Assembly: GCA_019117105.1 (NCBI GenBank)
Contig: DXAH01000013.1
Location: 15,785 to 79,784, forward strand
DNA from: Duodenibacillus intestinigallinarum
GTDB taxonomy: Bacteria > Pseudomonadota > Gammaproteobacteria > Burkholderiales > Burkholderiaceae_F
Length of the DNA stretch: 64,000 nt
Reading direction: 5' to 3'
Both the position numbers and the translations under genes were made by a program. The notes below the pieces were generated by a model. That model worked only from the letters and a program-made list of their open reading frames with translations. It was not told the DNA's origin and did not search any database. Positions 26,547 to 34,732 of this stretch are shown here, piece by piece. Numbering within the stretch: the first letter of the stretch is position 1; the number at the start of each line of letters is the position of its first letter.

Positions 26547-27130
26547 AGGTCTATCTGCGCGACCGCATCACGGCGGGCCTGGGCATCGGCGTTTTAGCCG
26601 TCGTCGCCGCCATGAGCTACTACTACTCGATTCACACCGAGACGGAAGCGCTGCGCGCGGAAATCATCCGCGAGTCGCCCGATTTTACGAGCACCAACAT
26701 CGCGCTTACGCAATTTAAAGCTGACGGAACGGCCGAACGCCGCATCTTCGCCGACTATGCCGAGCACTACGAAGATGGCCGCATGACGAGTCTGCGGCCG
26801 CGTCTGGTAACGCTTTCGGTCGACGAACCGCAGGTGAAGGCGAGCGCCGATACCGGCATCAGTTCGGACGCAGGCGAAACGGTGCACTTTACGGGCAACG
26901 TCGTCGTCACGCGCGCGGGCGACCGTGAAAATGCTCCTATGCGCTTTGAAACAGAACAGCTCACCGTGTTTCCGGACACCGAAATTTTTGAAACCGGCGC
27001 TCCCGTCAAACTCGTCAACGGAGCCGACGTCACGACCGGCATCGGCATGACGTTTGACAACGTCGAGCGCACTGTGAACATTCACAGCAACGTAAAATCA
27101 AGCTTTAGCCCGCGTAACGAGAAGGAATAA
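26543..27130 (+). CDS. lptC: LPS export system protein LptC
   Basis: A 195-residue bitopic inner-membrane protein. One N-terminal helix (about residues 10-28) anchors a periplasmic OstA-like beta-jellyroll that passes LPS from LptBFG to LptA. Starts with GTG in the overlap GTGA with the kdsC stop, behind a strong AAGGAG site. DUF1239-like features include FTSTNIALTQFKADGTAERR. Position between kdsC and lptA makes the call firm. Confidence 0.92.
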   Translation: MKVYLRDRITAGLGIGVLAVVAAMSYYYSIHTETEALRAEIIRESPDFTSTNIALTQFKADGTAERRIFADYAEHYEDGRMTSLRPRLVTLSVDEPQVKASADTGISSDAGETVHFTGNVVVTRAGDRENAPMRFETEQLTVFPDTEIFETGAPVKLVNGADVTTGIGMTFDNVERTVNIHSNVKSSFSPRNEKE

Positions 27131-27136
27131 TTCGAG

Positions 27137-27748
27137 ATGCGTTTGAAAACGACTGCACTGCCGCTTGCCTGCGCCCTCTTTCTGCTGACGGCCTTTGGCT
27201 CCGCCAACGCCGAAACGGCCGATCGCAGCAAGCCCATTGAAATCAACGCCGACAATTTCCAGGGCGATGAAGTCCAGCAGGTCGCGATTTACACGGGCCG
27301 CGTCGAGGTGCATCAGGGCACGCTCGAAATTCTCGGCGACAAGCTCACGGTGACAATTTCGCCTGAAGGCTATCGCACCATCACCGTCACGGGTAACCCC
27401 GTGCGCATGAAGGAGCGACGTGATCCCAAAACGCCCGGCGTTGAAGAATGGGTACACGCAAGCAGCCTAACGGCCGTTTACGAAGAACAAAAGGATGTGA
27501 TCACGCTCACGGAACTGGCCAAGCTCGCCCGCAGCGAAAACGGCCTTGTGAAGGATTCAAGCGCAGGTGAAAAAATCGTCTACAACCTGCGCACCGCTCG
27601 CTCGCGCGTGGAAGGCGCTGTCGTCGAAGGCAAGCGTAACCGCGTGAGCACCGTTCTGGCACCTCGCAAGCAGGGCAATCAAGCTGCACCCGCCCCGAGC
27701 ACCGGCGCCACGGCTCCCATGCAGGGTACGACTCGCCTGGGCCAGTAA
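27137..27748 (+). CDS. lptA: LPS transport periplasmic protein LptA
   Basis: A 203-residue OstA-domain protein. A signal peptide (MRLKTTALPLACALFLLTAF, cut near SANA) precedes the beta-jellyroll with IEINADNFQGDEVQQVAIYT, ARSENGLVKDSSAGEKIVY and VVEGKRNRV. LptA oligomers bridge the periplasm for LPS. It starts six bases after lptC. Confidence 0.94.
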   Translation: MRLKTTALPLACALFLLTAFGSANAETADRSKPIEINADNFQGDEVQQVAIYTGRVEVHQGTLEILGDKLTVTISPEGYRTITVTGNPVRMKERRDPKTPGVEEWVHASSLTAVYEEQKDVITLTELAKLARSENGLVKDSSAGEKIVYNLRTARSRVEGAVVEGKRNRVSTVLAPRKQGNQAAPAPSTGATAPMQGTTRLGQ

Positions 27749-27781
27749 GTTAACCGAACAACAAACCTAGAGAGATCCGTT

Positions 27782-28537
27782 TTGTCTGACAAGCAGATTG
27801 ACACGCTCACGGCCAAGAACCTCATGAAACGCTACGGTGCGCGCAAAGTGGTGCGCGACGTGTCTGTAAGCGTCAAAAGCGGTGAGGTAGTAGGACTTCT
27901 CGGGCCCAACGGCGCCGGCAAAACCACGACCTTCTACATGATCGTGGGCCTTGTGCCGCCCAACGGCGGCGACATCCTCTTAAACGACAATCCGATCACG
28001 CATCTGCCGATTTTCAAGCGAGCCCGCCTGGGCGTGTCCTACCTGCCGCAAGAAGCAAGCGTCTTTCGCAAGCTAACAGTCGAGGATAACATCCGCGCCA
28101 TTCTGGAGCTGCAGTACGATAAGACAGGCGCCCGGCTGTCGCGCACCGAAATCGAAAAGCGCCTCAACAATCTTCTCGACGAGCTGCAGATTCAGCACAT
28201 CCGCACCAACACTGCCCTCTCGCTTTCGGGCGGCGAACGTCGCCGCACGGAAATCGCACGTGCATTGGCAGCCGATCCTCGCTTCATTCTGCTCGACGAA
28301 CCGTTTGCAGGTGTCGACCCAATCGCCGTGATTGAGATTCAGCGCATCGTTCGCTTCCTCAAGGACCGCGGCATCGGTGTCCTGATCACCGACCACAACG
28401 TACGAGAAACGCTGGGCATTTGCGACCACGCCTACATCATCAACGAAGGCGAAGTGCTCGCTCAGGGCTCGCCCGAGGAAATCATCTCCAACGAGTCCGT
28501 CCGAAAGATTTATCTGGGCGAAAACTTCCGCATGTAA
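27782..28537 (+). CDS. lptB: LPS export ABC transporter ATP-binding protein LptB
   Basis: A 251-residue ABC ATPase that drives LPS extraction with LptFG. Walker A is LLGPNGAGKTTTFYM, the Q-loop YLPQEASVFRKLTVEDN, the signature LSGGERRRTEIARAL, Walker B ILLDEPFAGVDPIAV and the switch His is in LITDHNVRETL. The best start is a TTG at 27782, behind AGAGAG; no in-frame ATG lies between it and the conserved N-terminus. Confidence 0.95.
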   Translation: MSDKQIDTLTAKNLMKRYGARKVVRDVSVSVKSGEVVGLLGPNGAGKTTTFYMIVGLVPPNGGDILLNDNPITHLPIFKRARLGVSYLPQEASVFRKLTVEDNIRAILELQYDKTGARLSRTEIEKRLNNLLDELQIQHIRTNTALSLSGGERRRTEIARALAADPRFILLDEPFAGVDPIAVIEIQRIVRFLKDRGIGVLITDHNVRETLGICDHAYIINEGEVLAQGSPEEIISNESVRKIYLGENFRM

Positions 28538-28549
28538 CCTTTTCTTCGG

Positions 28550-29977
28550 ATGTCCGCTATGCCGAGAGCCGCTCTGTCGCAAACCATCACGCAAAAGACC
28601 GTGCTCTCGCAGCAGCTGCGGCAGTCCGTGGAGTTGCTGCAGCTCTCGGGGCCCGAACTGCAACGCGAGCTCGAAGTCCAGCTACTATCCAATCCCCTTC
28701 TGAAGCTCGACGAAGAGTCTTCGGCCGCCGAAACACCGATCAAAAGCGAGGAACTCCCTGCGCTGCAGGCGCCCGAAGCGGGCGTCGCACACGACTTTCG
28801 TGAACCCAATTACCTCACCTGGCGAGGCACGGCTCCCGAAACCGAAGATTTCGATCCCTACGGCGCCATCGGCTCACAGGAAACACTAGGCGACTATCTC
28901 CTGCATCAGCTCGGCTGTCTTCGTCTTGCCGAAGATCTGAGAATGCGCTGCGCATGGATCATCGGCAACCTCGACGACGAAGGCTTCCTGTCCGACTGTC
29001 TTGAAGAACTCGCACGCGACGGCGCTCAGGTCATCGGTGTGACCGAAGATCTCTACGCCTGGCAAAAAGCTCTTCGCCTGGTACAAGGTCTCGACCCCGC
29101 AGGGATTGCGGCCGACGGGCCGACACAGTCTCTTTTGATTCAGCTCTCCCGACTGGAAGTTTCCGAGGAAGAGCGTACGATCGCCTCGGCGCTTCTTACA
29201 CGCATGCCCGAGGCGCTGGCCAAGCGCGACCACAAAGCTGCGGCCAAAGCGCTGGGCGTTACCGTGGAAAAAATCGAGCAGGCGCACGCGCTCATCTTGT
29301 CGCTTAATCCCCATCCGGCGTCTGCCTTCGCCGATACGCACGAAACGGGCTGCGTCATTGCCGAAGTGTTGCTCGTCAAGACCAAGGACGGCTGGAAGGC
29401 CGTGCTCAATCCGGACGTGGTCGCCCGACTGCGTTTTGACGATGAAACGTACAACCTTCTGACTCAAGCCAAGCTTCAGGGTAAAGACCTCGCCGACTGG
29501 AAAGCTCGCGCGCGCGACGCCCGAGGTTTTGTGCGTGCGCTTGAGATGCGCTACTCGACCATCACAGCCGTGGCTCAGACGATTGCCGACATGCAGGAAG
29601 CCTTTTTCACCGAAGGCCCCAAAGCGCTCAAGCCCATGGGACTTAAGGACATCGCCGCCCGACTCGGACTGTCGGAATCCACCGTCAGTCGCGCCGCAGC
29701 AGGCAAATATCTGCAAAGCCCCTCGGGGACGTTTGAGCTCAAGTATTTCTTCTCAAGCGCTCTTGCAGGCGACGACGGTCAAACGGCAAGCGCCGCAGCC
29801 GCCCGACAGCTTATCGTGGAAGCCGTGGCCAAAGAAAATCCCGCAAAGCCACTGTCGGACGCCGCCATCGCGGAAATCCTCGCTTCCCACGGCATTCACC
29901 TGGCTCGTCGTACGGTTGCCAAGTACAGAGAAATCGAGCAGATTCCGCCAAAAAGCCTTCGCAAGCGCTCAAGCTGA
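28550..29977 (+). CDS. rpoN: RNA polymerase sigma-54 factor
   Basis: A 475-residue sigma-54. Region I is Gln/Leu-rich (QTITQKTVLSQQLRQSVELL), followed by an acidic region II, the core-binding domain, the HTH (LKDIAARLGLSESTVSRA) and the C-terminal RpoN box ARRTVAKYREIEQIPPKSLR, which contacts the -24 element. An alternative ATG lies three codons in. lptB-rpoN linkage is typical of proteobacteria. Confidence 0.96.
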   Translation: MSAMPRAALSQTITQKTVLSQQLRQSVELLQLSGPELQRELEVQLLSNPLLKLDEESSAAETPIKSEELPALQAPEAGVAHDFREPNYLTWRGTAPETEDFDPYGAIGSQETLGDYLLHQLGCLRLAEDLRMRCAWIIGNLDDEGFLSDCLEELARDGAQVIGVTEDLYAWQKALRLVQGLDPAGIAADGPTQSLLIQLSRLEVSEEERTIASALLTRMPEALAKRDHKAAAKALGVTVEKIEQAHALILSLNPHPASAFADTHETGCVIAEVLLVKTKDGWKAVLNPDVVARLRFDDETYNLLTQAKLQGKDLADWKARARDARGFVRALEMRYSTITAVAQTIADMQEAFFTEGPKALKPMGLKDIAARLGLSESTVSRAAAGKYLQSPSGTFELKYFFSSALAGDDGQTASAAAARQLIVEAVAKENPAKPLSDAAIAEILASHGIHLARRTVAKYREIEQIPPKSLRKRSS

Positions 29978-30106
29978 CGGTACATGTGCCGGTTCTTAAA
30001 GCAACAGCCCGAGCCTCTTTCGGGCAAGGCGGTACAATGCGCGGAGTGTTTTAATTCGAGCCGAACATAAATCCCGCTCATCGTTTTTCTGTTGGCTCTT
30101 TTTTGT

Positions 30107-30622
30107 ATGAATCCCGTAGCTTCGCTTCTGACGATCGACGGCATTGCGCTCAATGTGGATGCCCCCAGCCGCAAACGCGCGTTCGAGGAACTCGCGCATT
30201 TGTTTGAAAAGAATGCCGGCATTCCCCACCGGGAAGCCTTTGACGCCCTCAACGCCCGCGAGCGCCTCGGCTGCACGGCTCTCGGGGGCGGCGTCGCGAT
30301 TCCGCACGGCCGCATTCAGGGGCTCGACAAGATCGTCGTTGCCATCCTGAGAACCAAAACCCCGGTGGTGTTCGACACGCCCGACAATCGCCGCGCACGA
30401 CTTTTTTTCGGCATCCTGATTCCTGCCAATGATGAGGAGCACTACCTGCCGGTACTGTCCACTGTCGCCGCACTTTTGAAAGACCGCGACATTAAGGACA
30501 AGCTTCTGAACGAAACCGAACCCGTGGCCATCTGCCAGACCATAAGCGACTTCGTGCCGCAGGAATGGCCGGCCAACTCCGAAGAGGAAACGAAGGATCT
30601 GCAAAACAGCGCTTCCGCATAA
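30107..30622 (+). CDS. ptsN: PTS IIA-like nitrogen-regulatory protein PtsN
   Basis: A 171-residue EIIA-Ntr. The phospho-accepting His67 lies in GGGVAIPHGR; IPANDEEHYLPVLSTVAALL is also conserved. It receives phosphate from NPr and regulates K+ and nitrogen/carbon balance in other proteobacteria. Upstream is a 129-base gap to rpoN with a TACAAT near 30034, and no hpf gene intervenes. No strong ribosome site is seen before the ATG at 30107. Confidence 0.93.
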   Translation: MNPVASLLTIDGIALNVDAPSRKRAFEELAHLFEKNAGIPHREAFDALNARERLGCTALGGGVAIPHGRIQGLDKIVVAILRTKTPVVFDTPDNRRARLFFGILIPANDEEHYLPVLSTVAALLKDRDIKDKLLNETEPVAICQTISDFVPQEWPANSEEETKDLQNSASA

Positions 30623-30722
30623 GCCTCTGTCCCGATTGAATTTTTCTTTCGCAAACCCTGACCGAACGCGTAGTCCGTGAGACAATACCGTTCGGTTGTT
30701 TGTTTTGAAAAAGGGCAACGTC

Positions 30723-31658
30723 ATGTCCGACTCCGACAGTCTTTCTGCTCAGCTCATCATCGTCACGGGGCTTTCCGGTTCCGGCAAGTCCATTGCCATC
30801 CGCCAGCTTGAAGACAGCGGCTATTACTGTCTGGACAACCTGCCGGCCGACTTTCTGCAAAGCGTCGTCGCGCATCTGGCACAGCACGGACTCAAGAAAC
30901 TTGCCGTTTCCATCGACGCTCGCAGTCAGGTCAATCTTGAAACGGCCAGAAGCGCCATGCAGCAGCTAGCCGGCGCAGGTTGCGACGTACGTGTGCTGTT
31001 TTTGACCGCCTCAACACCTGAACTGGTGCGACGCTTTTCTGAAACCCGCCGCCGGCACCCGCTCACCGGACCGCAGGAAGACGGTTCGGCCGACCGTACG
31101 CTCAACGACGCCATCAGCCTGGAGCGCGAACTGCTGGCTCCGGCCACACAATACGCTCACGTCATCGACACCACGGGGCTGCTTCCCAATACGCTGCGCG
31201 ACTGGGTGCGCACGTTTGCGCAGGCCGAGCAGTCGATGATGACGCTAGCCTTTGAAAGCTTTGCGTTCAAAAACGGCATCCCGGTGGCCGCCGACCTCGT
31301 CTTTGACGTCCGCAACCTTCCCAACCCCTATTACGATCCGCAGCTGCGGCCGCTCACCGGGCTTGATGCGCCGGTCGCCGACTATCTGGCTCAGTTTGAA
31401 AACGTGCGGGAAATGATCGCCGACATCGAGCAATTCCTTGCCAAATGGCTTCCGTCGTATGAAGCGCAAAACCGCCATTATTTGACGATTGCCATCGGCT
31501 GCACAGGCGGGCAGCACCGCAGTGTCTACGTTGCCAACACGCTCGGACGTCTCTTTAAAGACAAAGTGCTCACGGTCGTTCGCCACCGCAATCTCTCGAC
31601 CAAGATGCCTGAGGCAATCGCCCGTTACGAGGCAGCGCAGGCGCGTCAGAAGAGCTGA
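30723..31658 (+). CDS. rapZ: RNase adapter protein RapZ (YvcJ family)
   Basis: A 311-residue nucleotide-binding protein. Walker A is GLSGSGKS (residues 16-23), followed by YYCLDNLPADF; the C-terminal RNA-binding half has DVRNLPNPY and IGCTGGQHRSVY. In enterics RapZ directs glmZ sRNA decay and controls glucosamine-6-phosphate synthesis. The ATG at 30723 is chosen over an upstream start because it fits the family N-terminus. Its 3' end overlaps the convergent mutY by 13 bases. Confidence 0.95.
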   Translation: MSDSDSLSAQLIIVTGLSGSGKSIAIRQLEDSGYYCLDNLPADFLQSVVAHLAQHGLKKLAVSIDARSQVNLETARSAMQQLAGAGCDVRVLFLTASTPELVRRFSETRRRHPLTGPQEDGSADRTLNDAISLERELLAPATQYAHVIDTTGLLPNTLRDWVRTFAQAEQSMMTLAFESFAFKNGIPVAADLVFDVRNLPNPYYDPQLRPLTGLDAPVADYLAQFENVREMIADIEQFLAKWLPSYEAQNRHYLTIAIGCTGGQHRSVYVANTLGRLFKDKVLTVVRHRNLSTKMPEAIARYEAAQARQKS

Positions 31659-32668
31659 GCGTCAAAAAGCAGCGTTGAAAGAAGTTTTTTAATCGGTGCG
31701 GGCAGCGGGCCGCCCGTAAGACGACTTGCCGGCACGGCAAAAGCCTTCGGCGGCAGCTCGCTTACCTCGGCTCTGTGCACCGCCAAGGTAAGCGTCACGT
31801 GCGACATCACGTGTTCGATGCGCGCCACTTCGACGCCCCGAGGATGAGCTGTTTCCGGCAGTGTCCACAAGCCCTTCCAGTGCCCCATTCCCTTTTGGAC
31901 CTCATCGCGGAGCACGAGCCACACCCAGGGCTCTTCCTCCTTGATCTCGACGCACAGCAAAGCGTGGACAAGCGCCGTCCTCCTGGGCTTGGCCGGAGCC
32001 TTCACAGGGTAGTCCAATGGATTGCCCTGTCTGGATGCTTTGCAAAACTCCCCGACGGGACACTGCTCGCACTTGGGCGTAGTCCGGGTGCAGAGCATCG
32101 CTCCCAAATCCATCATGGCCTGGTTGTAGCAGCCCGGATCCGTACGGCTTACTAGCGCCTCGGCCCGCTGCTGCAGCAACTTCGCCGTTTTCGACTGATT
32201 GATCGGGGCGGACAAAGCAAAAATGCGCGCCAGAACTCGCTTGACGTTGCCGTCGCAGACGGCCGCCACTTCCCCGTTGCAGAAGCTGGCAAGCGCCGCA
32301 GCCGTACTCGAGCCCACGCCGGGCAACTTTTCCCATGCGGCTCTAGTCTGCGGGAAACGGCCTGCGGCAGCAATCTCTTTGGCGGCCTTATGCAGATTGC
32401 GCGCTCGGCTGTAGTAACCCAGTCCGGCCCACAGGCGCATGACGTCTTCTTCCGAAGCCTCGGCCAGATCGTCAACAGTAGGAAAGGCCTGCAGAAAACG
32501 GGCAAAGTAGTCCCTGACGACCGATACCTGCGTCTGCTGAAGCATGATTTCGCTCAGCCATCGACGGTATGGGTCGCTCGTAAACCAAGGCAGATTTTGG
32601 CGGCCCTTTTCGCGCTGCCACGAGCAGAGCCTGCGGGCAAATTCTTCCGAATTCATGAAAAATTTCAT
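31646..32668 (-). CDS. mutY: A/G-specific adenine DNA glycosylase MutY
   Basis: A 340-residue glycosylase removing adenine opposite 8-oxoG. Glu40 in WLSEIMLQQTQV and the Asp in CDGNVKRVLAR are the catalytic pair; the HhH motif is LPGVGSSTAAAL and the 4Fe-4S loop C-x6-C-x2-C-x5-C reads CTRTTPKCEQCPVGEFC. A Nudix-like C-terminal domain (about 230-340) recognises 8-oxoG. I place the start at 32668, where ATGA overlaps the mutM stop; a much longer open frame upstream is only the mutM reverse frame. Confidence 0.95.
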   Translation of the reverse strand: MKFFMNSEEFARRLCSWQREKGRQNLPWFTSDPYRRWLSEIMLQQTQVSVVRDYFARFLQAFPTVDDLAEASEEDVMRLWAGLGYYSRARNLHKAAKEIAAAGRFPQTRAAWEKLPGVGSSTAAALASFCNGEVAAVCDGNVKRVLARIFALSAPINQSKTAKLLQQRAEALVSRTDPGCYNQAMMDLGAMLCTRTTPKCEQCPVGEFCKASRQGNPLDYPVKAPAKPRRTALVHALLCVEIKEEEPWVWLVLRDEVQKGMGHWKGLWTLPETAHPRGVEVARIEHVMSHVTLTLAVHRAEVSELPPKAFAVPASRLTGGPLPAPIKKLLSTLLFDAQLF

Positions 32669-33492
32669 TTTTTCTGGCATTTCGGGCAGAAATAGGTGCT
32701 TCTCTGTCCCAGCACGATGCGTCGAATCGGCGTGCCGCAGATGGGACACGGTTCGCCCTCCCGGTCGTAGACGCTCGTTTGCAGTGCAAACCATCCCGAA
32801 GCGCCGTCGGCACCGTGAAAGTCCCGCAAAGTGCTGCCGCCCGCTTCGATTGCCGAGGAAAGCACCTTGCGCACCGCTTCCAACAGACGGGCACATTGCG
32901 GCCTGCTCAGCCGGTCTGCCGGCTTAGTCGGATGTATGCGTGCATCAAACAACGCCTCGTTGGCGTAGATATTGCCGCAGCCGACGACGGCGCTCCCATC
33001 AAGCAACACCTGCTTGACGGAGCGATGCGTCTTTTTAAGGCTATTGAAAAACGAGCTCTCGGTAAGTGCCTCGTCAAAAGGCTCAGGCCCTAAGCGGCTT
33101 AACGGCGGCACGCCGCGCGGATCCGCATCCATCACCGTCATGGCCCCGAATCTTCTGGGATCACGGTAGCGCGCGACCGTATCGCCGAAAACCAAATCGA
33201 CGTGTTCGTGCTTCTGCACTTCGGGCCAAGGCCGATCGTAGACGCGCCAGGAACCGCTCATACCCATGTGAGAAGCCAGCCAGGTGCGCGCACCCTGATC
33301 GTTTTCAAACACCCAAATCAGCACCTTGGCGCGGCGCTCAAGGCTTACCAGCCGCAGCCCCTCAATGTTGGGCAGGCAATCCAGGGAGCCTCGCAGGGCG
33401 CCCACACGCGCAACGACTTCGGTGACCGTTTTGCCTACCAAATGCGGTGCGAGACCGCGCCGCGTCACTTCCACTTCGGGCAATTCGGGCAT
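32665..33492 (-). CDS. mutM: Formamidopyrimidine-DNA glycosylase MutM
   Basis: A 275-residue bifunctional glycosylase/AP lyase for 8-oxoG. The N-terminus MPELPEVEVTRRGLAPHLVG supplies the catalytic Pro2 and Glu3; Lys in RRAKVLIWV and the SHMGMSGSW loop follow. The C-terminal zinc finger is C-x2-C-x16-C-x2-C (CPICGTPI...CPKCQ). The ATG at 33492 is fixed by the required Pro2. It pairs with mutY in one operon, putting both arms of the GO repair system together. Confidence 0.97.
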   Translation of the reverse strand: MPELPEVEVTRRGLAPHLVGKTVTEVVARVGALRGSLDCLPNIEGLRLVSLERRAKVLIWVFENDQGARTWLASHMGMSGSWRVYDRPWPEVQKHEHVDLVFGDTVARYRDPRRFGAMTVMDADPRGVPPLSRLGPEPFDEALTESSFFNSLKKTHRSVKQVLLDGSAVVGCGNIYANEALFDARIHPTKPADRLSRPQCARLLEAVRKVLSSAIEAGGSTLRDFHGADGASGWFALQTSVYDREGEPCPICGTPIRRIVLGQRSTYFCPKCQKK

Positions 33493-33638
33493 AACAATCC
33501 AACAACGTAGCAACTCAGTTGGCGGTATTGTACGCAAGCACTAGCAAGCTTCTCCTCCTTCCGACGGAAGATTTTTAATCCCGTGCGTGAGAAAATTTCG
33601 GTTTGCCCCTCCTCATTCACGCCCCTCTCGCGAATACC

Positions 33639-34520
33639 ATGCCAGATAACAAAACCGCAGCCCCGAGCAATCCCTACAAAGCCCTCCTTGAAACCTGTGT
33701 GGCGGGCGGCGTCTCGCGCGCAAACCAAAGCTTCCTGCAAACACTGCTCATGACGTTTCTTGCAGGAGCTTATATTGCCTTGGGCGGCTTTTTGGCTGTG
33801 CGCTGTGGTCTGGGTCTGTCATGGGATCAATGGGGATCCATGGGCAAGTTCGTGTTTGCCGCGGTCTTCCCACTAGGGCTGATTCTCACCGTCATCTGCG
33901 GCGCCGACCTTTTCACCGGCAACGCCATGACGCTCACGAGCGCGCGCTGGAATAACCGCGTCGACTGGCTCGCTGTCCTGCGAAGCTGGACCTTTGCCTG
34001 GCTCGGCAACTTCATCGGGGCACTCTTTGTGGCTTATTTCCTGGTCTGGGCCACAGGCATCATCTTTGAAAAGGTCCCTTCAGCTGCGGGTGCAGCTATG
34101 CCCTGGGCCGAAGGGCTTGTGAAACTAGCCAACGGCAAAACGTCACTGTCCTTCGGCGAAGCATTCTGGCGCGGCGTCGGCTGCAACTGGCTCGTGTGCC
34201 TGGCCGTTTATCTCAGCTATGCCGCCAAAGACATTGCCGGAAAAATTCTCGCGCTGTGGTTCCCCACGATGGCCTTCGTTGCGATGGGCATGGAACACTG
34301 CATCGCCAACATGTTCTTCATTCCGGCGGCAATTTTTGCGGGCACCGACCCCCGCTATGTGGAACTCGTCAACTCCGGAGCTGCCGTGCCGCTTACCGCC
34401 GACTGGTCGAAATTCTTTATTGACAATCTGCCTGCCGTCACGCTCGGAAACATCGTCGGCGGCGCCGTTTTGGTAGCCGTCATCTACTGCGTGATTCACG
34501 GTAAGGTACGGAATTCTTAA
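33639..34520 (+). CDS. Formate/nitrite transporter family channel (FocA/NirC-like)
   Basis: A 293-residue membrane channel with about six helices. The FNT signatures are GADLFTGNAMTLTSARW and the central-His segment EHCIANMFFIP, with a conserved NPYKALLETC start. Members pass formate, nitrite or hydrosulfide as pentamers. Formate dehydrogenase genes lie about 4 kb away, so formate is the most likely substrate (inference). The C-terminal part contains a roughly 30-residue insertion before the last helix (FAGTDPRYVELVNSGAAV). Confidence 0.9.
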   Translation: MPDNKTAAPSNPYKALLETCVAGGVSRANQSFLQTLLMTFLAGAYIALGGFLAVRCGLGLSWDQWGSMGKFVFAAVFPLGLILTVICGADLFTGNAMTLTSARWNNRVDWLAVLRSWTFAWLGNFIGALFVAYFLVWATGIIFEKVPSAAGAAMPWAEGLVKLANGKTSLSFGEAFWRGVGCNWLVCLAVYLSYAAKDIAGKILALWFPTMAFVAMGMEHCIANMFFIPAAIFAGTDPRYVELVNSGAAVPLTADWSKFFIDNLPAVTLGNIVGGAVLVAVIYCVIHGKVRNS

Positions 34521-34732
34521 GGTTTTTTAACGCATTGGCACTCAATTTAGCGTATGATTGCGCCAACTATAAAACCGTCACTGAGTTAACAAGACAACTT
34601 GCGGAGTGACGTTAAACCAGAACCGCTAAAGCGTCTGTCGCAAAATGATCTGCCGGACATCGGCTTGAATTCGAGTGTTTGCGTAGGGCGCTTTCCAACT
34701 TCTACTGCAAATATTCAAAAAGGATTCAAGAG
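34521..34732 (+). promoter_or_regulatory. metK 5' leader with potential RNA structure
   Basis: This 212-base AT-richer leader contains CGTCACT (34576-34582) pairing perfectly with AGTGACG (34605-34611), enclosing a small hairpin CAAG-ACAA-CTTG (34590-34601). TATGAT (34553) and TATAAA (34568) could be -10 elements. It does not match a SAM riboswitch class that I recognise. Confidence 0.35.

Noticed and set aside
32669..32896. N-terminal extension of mutY by 76 residues
   Set aside because: The extension overlaps mutM in another frame and has no MutY similarity; the ATGA overlap at 32668 gives the expected N-terminus.
34521..34732. Known SAM riboswitch upstream of metK
   Set aside because: The leader lacks the conserved sequences of the SAM riboswitch classes I can recall, so only an unnamed leader is reported.
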